Of a DNA stretch of 24,132 nucleotides, positions 8,297 to 14,725 are shown piece after piece; positions within the stretch are counted from its first letter, which is position 1; every line of letters starts with the position of its first letter. A model generated the notes under the pieces. It saw only the letters and a program-made list of their open reading frames with translations. It was not told where the DNA came from and searched no databases. Made by a program: the position numbers and the translations under genes. The DNA lies in NCBI GenBank assembly GCA_915066865.1, contig CAJZEE010000024.1:1-24132 (forward strand), read 5' to 3'. The stretch is from an uncultured Veillonella sp. GTDB lineage: Bacteria > Bacillota > Negativicutes > Veillonellales > Veillonellaceae.

Positions 8297-8404
8297 AAAC
8301 ACTTATACTATCTACATTTATGCCATATTCTAAAATCTAAATAGTAGAATATGATGGTCTAATAACATTTTTATTATTAAAACCATAAAATAGTATAAGT
8401 GTTT
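8297..8404. repeat. 108-bp element with 15-bp perfect terminal inverted repeats, folds as three-way junction
   Basis: The outer arms are AAACACTTATACTAT (8297-8311) and its exact reverse complement (8390-8404). Between them sit two further hairpins. One is a 9-bp perfect stem (8324-8332 with 8345-8353, 12-nt loop). The other is an 11-bp stem with a small internal bulge (8354-8358 with 8382-8386, and 8360-8365 with 8374-8379). Together these give a cloverleaf-like three-way junction. No coding potential and no obvious target-site duplication were seen. It could be a small transposon-like (MITE) repeat, a structured RNA, or the branched terminator of the upstream siroheme-protein gene, since a T-rich run follows the outer stem on the minus strand. 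Confidence 0.6.
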
Positions 8405-8514
8405 ATATATGTAATAATTTTATTGTTACTAAAACTCAGAGAAAAACCAATCACTCTCTAGATAAACGAACAGATTAAGAACTATAAAACCATTAGCACT
8501 TAAAATATAGCAAC

Positions 8515-9117
8515 TTATAGTTCTACACATTCTAAGGGATTACCTAAGCGTTCTAATAGTTTCCCCATACGCTCACGGGGCTCGCCATGTTCTGCATACC
8601 AATCTATTAAGATATCTACAGCTTTTTTGGATTGCTCTACTGTAAGCTTTCTAGCTAAAATTTTGCCAGCTTCTGGTCTCATACCTGTATTGCCGCCAAC
8701 AGCTAACATAAAACCTTGAGATGTACCAATAAAGGCAATATCTTTTACCATTGCATCTGGGCAGTTCCGACCACATCCACTGATGCCAATCTTGCACTTG
8801 TGAGATGTTTTTCGTCCGTAATGTTTTCTCTCTACATAATCAGCTAATTCTTTAGTTTCCATTTGGCCATTTTTACAATAGCCTTTACCTACGCAGGCAA
8901 TTAAAGAATTAACACCTCTATGAATAACAGTAGTCACACCTTCAGGTAGTTCTGAGATGAGCTGTTCTTTATCGTCTTTTTCAATACCTGTAATTTGTAT
9001 ACCAGTTACTACATGGCGGAAAGATCCACCATATTTTTCAGCTAATTCTATGCATGCCTTCATTTGATCTAAAGTAAATTCATTATGTAAACCGTGTAAT
9101 ATGACAGATGTCTTCAT
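8515..9117 (-). CDS. Small stand-alone siroheme/[4Fe-4S] nitrite/sulfite-reductase-fold protein
   Basis: This 200-residue protein contains a single nitrite/sulfite reductase half-repeat plus the cluster domain. The paired cysteine motifs occur in the canonical order: Cys75-x5-Cys81 (ACVGKGYC) and Cys115-x3-Cys119 (SGCGRNC). In NirB, CysI and Dsr-type proteins these four cysteines hold the [4Fe-4S] cluster bridged to siroheme. Fused flavin or ferredoxin domains are absent, so electrons must come from a separate partner. The size resembles the low-molecular-weight assimilatory-type sulfite reductases known from anaerobes, but the substrate (sulfite, nitrite or other) cannot be assigned. A strong AGGAGG lies four bases before the ATG. 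It sits between hemW and hrcA, often direct neighbours in Firmicutes, with no siroheme-synthesis gene in the window. Confidence 0.82.
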   Translation of the reverse strand: MKTSVILHGLHNEFTLDQMKACIELAEKYGGSFRHVVTGIQITGIEKDDKEQLISELPEGVTTVIHRGVNSLIACVGKGYCKNGQMETKELADYVERKHYGRKTSHKCKIGISGCGRNCPDAMVKDIAFIGTSQGFMLAVGGNTGMRPEAGKILARKLTVEQSKKAVDILIDWYAEHGEPRERMGKLLERLGNPLECVEL

Positions 9118-9125
9118 CGTTCCTC

Positions 9126-9185
9126 CTCAAATCTAGCATGCTTATTCACCATCATCCTATTTATACTAACATATTAGATTTTGAG
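9126..9185 (-). promoter_or_regulatory. Leader inverted repeat that can cover the siroheme-protein Shine-Dalgarno
   Basis: CTCAAATCTA (9126-9135) is complementary to TAGATTTTGAG (9175-9185) with one bulged base, a 10-bp stem closing a 39-nt loop. On the mRNA the 3' arm runs into the AGGAGG of the downstream gene, so pairing could hide part of the ribosome site. A TATAAA box lies inside the loop region, which would make a short transcript lacking the 5' arm. Either function is inference. Confidence 0.4.
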
Positions 9186-9198
9186 AAACTGTGAGAAA

Positions 9199-10383
9199 TT
9201 ACTCTCGAATAAATTGACTAAATACATAGTTACCATGCTTAGCCCCGTCAGAACTTAAATGATAACTACCATTTTGATACTCTAATAAGCCTTTAGTAAC
9301 TAATTCTTCTAATATATTACCAAATAAATTATGAACAGATACGCCAAATCTATCCTCAAATTTTTGCTCATCAAGGCCCCACTTAGTGCGAAGCGCTAAG
9401 AAGCAAAAGTCCTCTTGCGCTCGTTCTACAGTAATCGTCTCCGTATCGATAGTGGGCATAATATATCGATCAACGGACTGTATATAAGGCATTACATTAC
9501 GATTGTTACTACGGCGTATACCATCATAGAAGGAATGAGCTCCAGCACCAAATCCTAAGTAGTCTACGTAGTGCCAATATTTTAAATTATGACGACTATA
9601 AGAATTATCCTTAGCGAAATTGGAAATTTCATATCGTTCAAAACCTAGTTCTTTTAAGCCTTCCATCATCGTATCATACATGGATTCATCAATACTTTCA
9701 CTAGGAATAGAAATGAGATTCTTTTGTACTAGGTGGTATAAATAGGTTCCTACCTCCACCTGTAATCCATAAGTAGAAATATGGTTTATAGGCAGATCTT
9801 TTACAATCTCTAAATTACGCTTTATGTCTTCTAAAGACTGTCGAGGTAATCCATAGATCAAATCAATATTAATATCTGTAAAGCCAGCCTCTTTAGCTTC
9901 ATAAACAGCTTGTTTTGCCTTTTCTCCATTATGACTGCGATGTAGCATGGTAAGAGCCTTATCATCAAAGGTTTGAACACCAAAACTAATGCGATTAAAA
10001 CCTACTTTAACTAACTTAGTTAGATACTGTAGATCTACTTCACCAGGATTAGACTCTATAGTCATATGACAATCGTCAGTAATAGTAAAAGTACTTTTAA
10101 TTTTATCTACAATCATCTGTAGTTGTTGAATTGATAATTCAGTAGGTGTTCCACCACCAAAATAAATAGTATCAATAGGTTTAGCTTTAGACTCTGGGTG
10201 TTCCGAAACCCACAGATCCATCTCTTGTACTAAGGCATATACATAGGTTTCATAATAATCTTGTAAATTTTGATAGGCAGGAAAATCACAGTACATACAT
10301 TTCTGTTTACAAAAAGGGATATGGACATACAAGCCCATATCCCCAAGTGTAGACAGATTCAAAGTATTAGAATCTGTTTTCAT
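9199..10383 (-). CDS. hemW: Radical-SAM heme chaperone HemW
   Basis: HemW is a radical-SAM protein related to oxygen-independent coproporphyrinogen III oxidase but now regarded as a heme chaperone. Taking the ATG at 10383 (394 residues), the radical-SAM motif is Cys25-x3-Cys29-x2-Cys32 followed by Asp-Phe. True HemN oxidases carry a further cysteine just after the motif, which is absent here. The GGGTPTELS motif and a C-terminal HemN-type domain are present. I prefer 10383 to the TTG five codons upstream because a GAGG lies nine bases before it and the TTG is inside lepA with no spaced Shine-Dalgarno. It starts four bases after the lepA stop, the usual lepA-hemW pairing. Confidence 0.93.
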   Translation of the reverse strand: MKTDSNTLNLSTLGDMGLYVHIPFCKQKCMYCDFPAYQNLQDYYETYVYALVQEMDLWVSEHPESKAKPIDTIYFGGGTPTELSIQQLQMIVDKIKSTFTITDDCHMTIESNPGEVDLQYLTKLVKVGFNRISFGVQTFDDKALTMLHRSHNGEKAKQAVYEAKEAGFTDINIDLIYGLPRQSLEDIKRNLEIVKDLPINHISTYGLQVEVGTYLYHLVQKNLISIPSESIDESMYDTMMEGLKELGFERYEISNFAKDNSYSRHNLKYWHYVDYLGFGAGAHSFYDGIRRSNNRNVMPYIQSVDRYIMPTIDTETITVERAQEDFCFLALRTKWGLDEQKFEDRFGVSVHNLFGNILEELVTKGLLEYQNGSYHLSSDGAKHGNYVFSQFIRE

Positions 10384-10387
10384 TATA

Positions 10388-12187
10388 TTAGTCCTCAACC
10401 TTGAGAATAGCCATGAATGCTTCTTGTGGAATCTCTACAGAGCCCACTGACTTCATGCGTTTCTTACCGGCTTTTTGTTTTTCTAAGAGTTTACGTTTAC
10501 GAGAAATATCGCCACCATAACATTTGGCTAAAACGTCTTTACGCCAAGCCTTTACGGTTTCACGAGCCACAATTTTCGTGCCCACCGCTGCTTGAATTGG
10601 AATTTCAAACATTTGACGAGGAATCAATTCTTTTAATTTTTCAGCTAACGCACGACCACGTGTAGCAGCACGGTCCTTATGTACGATAATAGACAATGCA
10701 TCCACAGGATCACCATTTAACAGAATATCCATCTTAACCATTGGAGATTGTTTATACCCAATCAACTCATAGTCAAGAGATGCATAACCCTTGGTAGCAG
10801 ATTTCAATTTATCAAAGTAGTCGTAAATAATTTCACTCAAAGGCAAGTGATACACAACAGATACACGTGTTTCATCCAAATATTCCATGGATTGATATTC
10901 ACCGCGTTTATCTTGTGATAACTCCATAATAGTACCAACAAAGTCTTTAGGCACAATTGTAGTAGCTTTTACATATGGTTCTTCAATGTAATCGATTTCT
11001 GTAGGAGGTGGCAATTTAGCAGGATTATCTACTTCTAGCATTTCTCCATTTGTTTTATATACCTTGTAGTTTACAGATGGAGCTGTCGTAATGAGCGTTA
11101 AATTATATTCTCGCTCTAATCGTTCTTGAATAACGTCCATATGTAACAAACCGAGGAAGCCACAACGGAAACCAAAACCTAACGCCAAGGATGTTTCCGC
11201 TTCATATTCTAAGGCAGCATCATTAAGCTGTAACTTTTCTAATGCATCACGAAGGTTTTCGTAGTCTTTAGACTCTGTCGGATAGAGACCACAATATACC
11301 ATAGATACAGCCTTGCGATAGCCTGGCAATGGTTCTGGTGCAGGATTATTAGCTAATGTTACCGTATCACCTACGTGACAATCTTTTACATTTTTGATAC
11401 TAGCTGCAATACAACCTACCGATCCACAAGGTAATTCTTGTACTGGTACGAGATTTGGCGTAAAAATTCCAAGCTCAGTAACATCAAAATCTTTTTTATC
11501 ATGCATCATACGAATTGTATCTTTCGCCTTGATAGTGCCTTCTTTTACCCGTACATACGCAATAGCACCTTTATAGGAGTCAAAGCGGCTATCAAAAATC
11601 AAAGCTCTCGTAGGTTGATCAGATTTATCTGGTGGCGCAGGTACTTTATTTACAATAGCTTCCAAAATATCAGGGATACCGATGCCTGATTTAGCAGAAC
11701 ATAACACTGCTTCTGATGCATCTAAGCCAATGATATCTTCAATTTCATGTTTAACTCGATCAGGATCTGCAGAAGGTAAATCAATTTTGTTAATAACAGG
11801 AATGATTTCAAGATCATGTTCTAAAGCGAGATACACATTCGCCAACGTTTGAGCCTCTACACCTTGTGCAGCATCTACTACAAGTAATGCACCTTCACAA
11901 GCTGCAAGAGAACGAGATACTTCATAGCTGAAATCCACATGGCCAGGAGTATCGATAAGGTTTAAAGTATACTCTTCTCCATCTTGTGCTTTATACAAAA
12001 TACGAACAGATTGAGCTTTAATGGTAATACCACGTTCTCGTTCAAGATCCATGGAATCCAAAACTTGAGCTTCCATTTCACGCTTTTGTAATGTACCAGT
12101 ATATTCAATTAATCTATCAGCGATGGTAGATTTACCATGGTCAATATGAGCTATAATACAGAAGTTTCTAATCTTTTTCGTTGACAT
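10388..12187 (-). CDS. lepA: Elongation factor 4 (LepA), ribosome-associated GTPase
   Basis: LepA is a translational GTPase related to EF-G that acts on stalled or initiating ribosomes. The 599 residues contain G1 AHIDHGKS, G3 DTPGHVDF, G4 NKIDLP, EF-G-like domains, and the LepA-specific C-terminal domain ending in RKRKLLEKQKAGKKRMK. The start at 12187 (MSTKKIRNFCIIAHIDHGKS) gives the normal N-terminus, and the frame has a TGA five codons upstream with no alternative initiator between. No Shine-Dalgarno sits at normal distance. AAAGGAG lies 31 bases upstream, separated from the ATG by a perfect hairpin (see the 12197-12215 entry). It lies between mnmA and hemW. Confidence 0.98.
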   Translation of the reverse strand: MSTKKIRNFCIIAHIDHGKSTIADRLIEYTGTLQKREMEAQVLDSMDLERERGITIKAQSVRILYKAQDGEEYTLNLIDTPGHVDFSYEVSRSLAACEGALLVVDAAQGVEAQTLANVYLALEHDLEIIPVINKIDLPSADPDRVKHEIEDIIGLDASEAVLCSAKSGIGIPDILEAIVNKVPAPPDKSDQPTRALIFDSRFDSYKGAIAYVRVKEGTIKAKDTIRMMHDKKDFDVTELGIFTPNLVPVQELPCGSVGCIAASIKNVKDCHVGDTVTLANNPAPEPLPGYRKAVSMVYCGLYPTESKDYENLRDALEKLQLNDAALEYEAETSLALGFGFRCGFLGLLHMDVIQERLEREYNLTLITTAPSVNYKVYKTNGEMLEVDNPAKLPPPTEIDYIEEPYVKATTIVPKDFVGTIMELSQDKRGEYQSMEYLDETRVSVVYHLPLSEIIYDYFDKLKSATKGYASLDYELIGYKQSPMVKMDILLNGDPVDALSIIVHKDRAATRGRALAEKLKELIPRQMFEIPIQAAVGTKIVARETVKAWRKDVLAKCYGGDISRKRKLLEKQKAGKKRMKSVGSVEIPQEAFMAILKVED

Positions 12188-12196
12188 ACTATGTAA

Positions 12197-12215
12197 ACAA
12201 GTTCAAGGAACTTGT
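12197..12215 (-). promoter_or_regulatory. Hairpin between lepA Shine-Dalgarno and start codon
   Basis: ACAAGTTC-CTT-GAACTTGT on the transcribed strand forms a perfect 8-bp stem with a 3-nt loop. It lies between AAAGGAG (12225-12219, directly after the mnmA stop) and the lepA ATG (12187). Linear spacing from GGAG to ATG is 31 bases; with the stem folded it falls to about 12. This looks like a structure that brings a distant Shine-Dalgarno into range, as known for phage T4 gene 38. The geometry is seen; the function is inferred. Confidence 0.6.
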
Positions 12216-12225
12216 ATTCTCCTTT

Positions 12226-13287
12226 CTAACATACGCGATCGATAACAGCACCTCCTAATAATTGAGTGCCATTATAAAAGGCTACGGACTGACCTGGTGT
12301 AATAGCCCGTTGTGGTTCTTCAAAGATAACCTCCATCGTATCATCATCTAAGATACGTGCAGTACAAGGTGAAGGATTTGCTGCATAGCGAATTTTACCT
12401 TCTGCTTTTAATTCTTTATGAATTGTATCATCTAGGAAATTATAGAACTTGCAAATCATACGATTCGTAAAAAGTCGATCATTAGGACCTACAATGACTT
12501 CATTGCGTTCACCATTAAAGCCAATTACATATAATGGATGCTTATATGCAATCCCAAGGCCCTTACGTTGGCCTATAGTGTAGTTAAATAAACCATTATG
12601 CTTACCTAATACCTCACCATCTTCAGTAACGATATTACCAGACTTTGGTTTATCTTTCATTTCTTCTTCTACAAGCTTTTGATAATTCCCATGAGGCAAG
12701 AAGCAAATATCTACACTATCTGGTTTTTTAGCTACTGGCAAATCATATTCAGCAGCTAATTTACGTGTTTCAGTCTTACATTGGCCACCTAGTGGGAACA
12801 TGAGGTGACTCAAAATGCGTTGGTTCATATTGTACATAACATAACTTTGGTCTTTCGTAGGATCAACGCCTTTATGCAATTCATATATACCTGTTTCTTC
12901 ATTATAATTAACTTGTGCATAATGGCCAGTAACCATATGTGTGGCACCAAGTTCAAGGGCTCGATTGAGCATCAAATCAAATTTGATATTTTTATTACAG
13001 AATACACAAGGATTTGGTGTACGACCATAGGCATATTCTTTTACGAAGTAATCTACTACATTATCGTAGAATACATCACGAGCATCAATAACATGATGCT
13101 CAATACCAAGAAAATCACACATCTTCTTAGCATCTGTAACAGCGAGAGGCACTGAATCATAAGGTGTACCACTCACCCATAGCCATAGGGTAATACCAAA
13201 TACTTTATAGCCTTGTTTTAGTAGCATTGCAGCAGTTAAAGAACTGTCTACGCCGCCACTCATAGCTACAGCGATAACTTTTTCCAT
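12226..13287 (-). CDS. mnmA: tRNA 2-thiouridylase MnmA
   Basis: MnmA adds sulfur to U34 of tRNA-Lys, -Glu and -Gln, activating the base with ATP. From the ATG at 13287 (353 residues) the PP-loop is AMSGGVDSS (8-16). The active-site segment reads RTPNPCVFCNKNIKF, with Cys94 and Cys97, and the second catalytic cysteine is Cys195 in DICFLPHG. Many homologues (E. coli, Bacillus) have Asp where Cys94 stands, so this is a CxxC variant. The chosen start has AAGGAG closely upstream; the ten codons before it are open but lack a ribosome site. A structured leader and promoter-like boxes precede the gene, and lepA follows after 38 bases. Confidence 0.96.
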   Translation of the reverse strand: MEKVIAVAMSGGVDSSLTAAMLLKQGYKVFGITLWLWVSGTPYDSVPLAVTDAKKMCDFLGIEHHVIDARDVFYDNVVDYFVKEYAYGRTPNPCVFCNKNIKFDLMLNRALELGATHMVTGHYAQVNYNEETGIYELHKGVDPTKDQSYVMYNMNQRILSHLMFPLGGQCKTETRKLAAEYDLPVAKKPDSVDICFLPHGNYQKLVEEEMKDKPKSGNIVTEDGEVLGKHNGLFNYTIGQRKGLGIAYKHPLYVIGFNGERNEVIVGPNDRLFTNRMICKFYNFLDDTIHKELKAEGKIRYAANPSPCTARILDDDTMEVIFEEPQRAITPGQSVAFYNGTQLLGGAVIDRVC

Positions 13288-13320
13288 ACTTTCTCCTTTT
13301 AATGATCTCTTGATCATAAA

Positions 13321-13380
13321 ACTAATCAGGGTGAAAGCCTGACGTGTAAAACACTAGTTCGGTGTAAAAGTCCGAGTAGT
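13321..13380 (-). other. Structured leader RNA of mnmA (candidate cis-regulatory element)
   Basis: Sixty bases in the mnmA 5' leader pack three successive stems, given here in plus-strand order: TCAGG/CCTGA (13326-13330 with 13338-13342), GTGT/ACAC (13344-13347 with 13351-13354), and ACTA..TCGG/CCGA.TAGT (13353-13362 with 13372-13380). The last two share bases 13353-13354, so they cannot both form fully. ACTA at 13321-13324 could also pair with TAGT at 13377-13380 and close the whole as a multi-arm fold. Each stem encloses a similar GTG(T)AAA(A) core. It matches no riboswitch class that I can recognise. Confidence 0.45.
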
Positions 13381-13391
13381 ATTGCTATGAA

Positions 13392-13412
13392 ATTATAGCA
13401 ACTTATATTATA
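13392..13412 (-). promoter_or_regulatory. Candidate promoter -10 boxes for mnmA
   Basis: Two perfect TATAAT hexamers lie on the minus strand at 13412-13407 and 13397-13392. The downstream one is preceded by TG at the extended -10 position (TGCTATAAT). No good -35 box is seen for either. The downstream box is embedded in a 7-bp inverted repeat (TTGCTAT at 13382-13388, ATAGCAA at 13395-13401), which could be an operator. A promoter is expected here because a strong terminator closes the upstream operon at 13443-13480. Confidence 0.6.
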
Positions 13413-13442
13413 GCCTAGAATTAGGTACATTGAAAAGATTTG

Positions 13443-13480
13443 AAATAAAAAGAATCCCTTTCTTATAACAAAAGGGATTC
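13443..13480 (-). terminator. Intrinsic terminator after the YnbB-type gene
   Basis: On the minus strand GAATCCCTTT and AAAGGGATTC form a perfect 10-bp stem (13480-13471 with 13461-13452) with a nine-base loop, followed at once by TTTTTATTT. It begins six bases after the upstream stop codon. It is a textbook rho-independent terminator and separates the mutS-to-ynbB operon from mnmA. Confidence 0.95.
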
Positions 13481-13486
13481 AAATGA

Positions 13487-14725
13487 TTATCTATGTTTTA
13501 AAAGCTCTTCAGCGGCTCCTAGAATACCGAGCATGGAATGTTCAAATACTAAGCCACCTTGCATGAAAATCGTATATGGAGGACGAACAGGACCATCTGC
13601 ACTTAATTCAATAGAAGAGCCTTGTACAAAAGTACCACCGGCCATGATGATTTTATCTTCGTATCCAGGCATATCACCAGGAATAGGATGTACGTGAGCA
13701 TCTACAGGAGAATATGCTTGCATACCTACACAGAAGTGCTCCATTTCTTCCCCATTTTTTAGATTGATAGCTTGAATTAAATCATACCGATTAGCATCTA
13801 CTTTAGGAAATACTTCATACCCTAGGAGCTCACCAACTGCCGCTGTATATACGGCACCTTTAAGAGCTTGTAATACTACGTGAGGGGCCATAAATAAGCC
13901 TTGGAAGAATAAACGGTACCCAGGTGCATAAGAGCCCATATGATCACCCAGTCCTGGCGCAGTAAGTTGATATGCTGCATCCTCTACTAAGTCTTCACGA
14001 CCTACGATGTAGCCACCTGTTGGTGCTAAACCGCCCCCTGCATTTTTAATGAGAGAGCCAGCCATAATATCTGCACCAGCTTCTAATGGCTCTTGCAGCT
14101 CTGTAAATTCACCATAACAATTATCTACGAAACAAATCGTATTAGGGTTTTTGGCTTTTACAGCATCTACAATAATTTTAATATCTGCAATAGATAGCGG
14201 TTCACGCGTACTATACCCACGAGAACGCTGAATGACTACAACGCGCGTATTATCATTAACAGCATTAGCAATAGCTTCTACATCATAAGTATTATCTTTC
14301 AAAGGCACTTCAGTATAGGTAAACCCCTTTTCTACAAGAGATCCACGTACTTCACGAGAGGCACCGATAACAGATTGCATCGTATCGTAAGGAGCCCCTA
14401 CTGCATAAATAAATTCAGTCCCTTTTGAACCATTCCCCATTAAAGAAATCAAAGTTGTTGCTAGTGCATGAGTTCCAGAAACAAAATGAGGGCGAACGAT
14501 GGCTTTTTCACCTTTAAATACATAGGCGAATACTTCGTCTAACTTTTCACGGCCCACATCGTTGTAACCATAACCTGTAGTACCTGTAAAGTGATAATCA
14601 GATACCTGGCACTCTTTAAATGCTTCTAATACTTTTTTTGTATTGGCTAAAGCAATAGGTTCAAACTTTTTAAATTCAGGTTCAGCCATCTCAAGGGCTT
14701 TACTACGTATTTCTTCTAATGTCAT
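13487..14725 (-). CDS. ynbB: PLP-dependent enzyme, methionine gamma-lyase-like family (YnbB type)
   Basis: This 412-residue protein is a fold-type I PLP enzyme of the Met_gamma_lyase family, also annotated as aluminium resistance protein. The likely Schiff-base lysine is Lys227 in GSLIKNAGGG, and Asp201 in FVDNCYGE is positioned to contact the pyridine nitrogen. The segments GTTGYGYNDVGRE (N-terminal) and GGTFVQGSSIELSADGP (C-terminal) are conserved family blocks. Substrate and true reaction are not established for this family. Its ATG overlaps the miaA TGA in an ATGA junction, matching the miaA/ynbB neighbourhood of Bacillus, but hfq and hflX are not between them here. A strong terminator follows. 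Confidence 0.9.
   Translation of the reverse strand: MTLEEIRSKALEMAEPEFKKFEPIALANTKKVLEAFKECQVSDYHFTGTTGYGYNDVGREKLDEVFAYVFKGEKAIVRPHFVSGTHALATTLISLMGNGSKGTEFIYAVGAPYDTMQSVIGASREVRGSLVEKGFTYTEVPLKDNTYDVEAIANAVNDNTRVVVIQRSRGYSTREPLSIADIKIIVDAVKAKNPNTICFVDNCYGEFTELQEPLEAGADIMAGSLIKNAGGGLAPTGGYIVGREDLVEDAAYQLTAPGLGDHMGSYAPGYRLFFQGLFMAPHVVLQALKGAVYTAAVGELLGYEVFPKVDANRYDLIQAINLKNGEEMEHFCVGMQAYSPVDAHVHPIPGDMPGYEDKIIMAGGTFVQGSSIELSADGPVRPPYTIFMQGGLVFEHSMLGILGAAEELLKHR

Larger units (their letters stand above)
8158..8514. other. Gene-free 357-base region between the siroheme-protein gene and hrcA
   Basis: This is the longest stretch without a gene. It is extremely AT-rich. Going from hrcA outward it holds the hrcA promoter (8166-8196), three copies of the direct repeat AGTCAAA (8215, 8234 and 8268), the 108-bp inverted-repeat element (8297-8404), and then about 110 bases with no convincing feature apart from a weak AGAGA/TCTCT pairing near 8440-8455. 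No tRNA or plausible small coding sequence was recognised. Confidence 0.7.

Noticed and set aside
8493..8500. TTAGCACT, a partial CIRCE half-site near the end of the siroheme-protein gene
   Set aside because: The opposite arm is missing and it lies downstream of a gene on the transcribed strand, so an HrcA operator is unlikely.
8405..8514. Possible tRNA or small protein gene in the remaining intergenic sequence
   Set aside because: No cloverleaf with a T-loop consensus and no ribosome-site-plus-start arrangement could be found; only a weak five-bp pairing near 8440-8455 is present.
8506..8519. The 14-mer TATAGCAACTTATA, repeated exactly at 13394-13407
   Set aside because: One copy overlaps the end of a coding sequence and the other overlaps promoter boxes. 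Flanks do not match, and a single AT-rich 14-mer repeat in 24 kb is weak evidence of a shared element.
13321..13380. Resemblance of the GGGTGAAAGCC and CGGTGTAAAAGTCCG stems to group II intron domain I motifs or to FMN/cobalamin riboswitch fragments
   Set aside because: Only short GGTGAAA-like cores match. There is no reverse transcriptase, no domain V, no intron boundary and no complete riboswitch core, and the transcribed strand is the opposite one.
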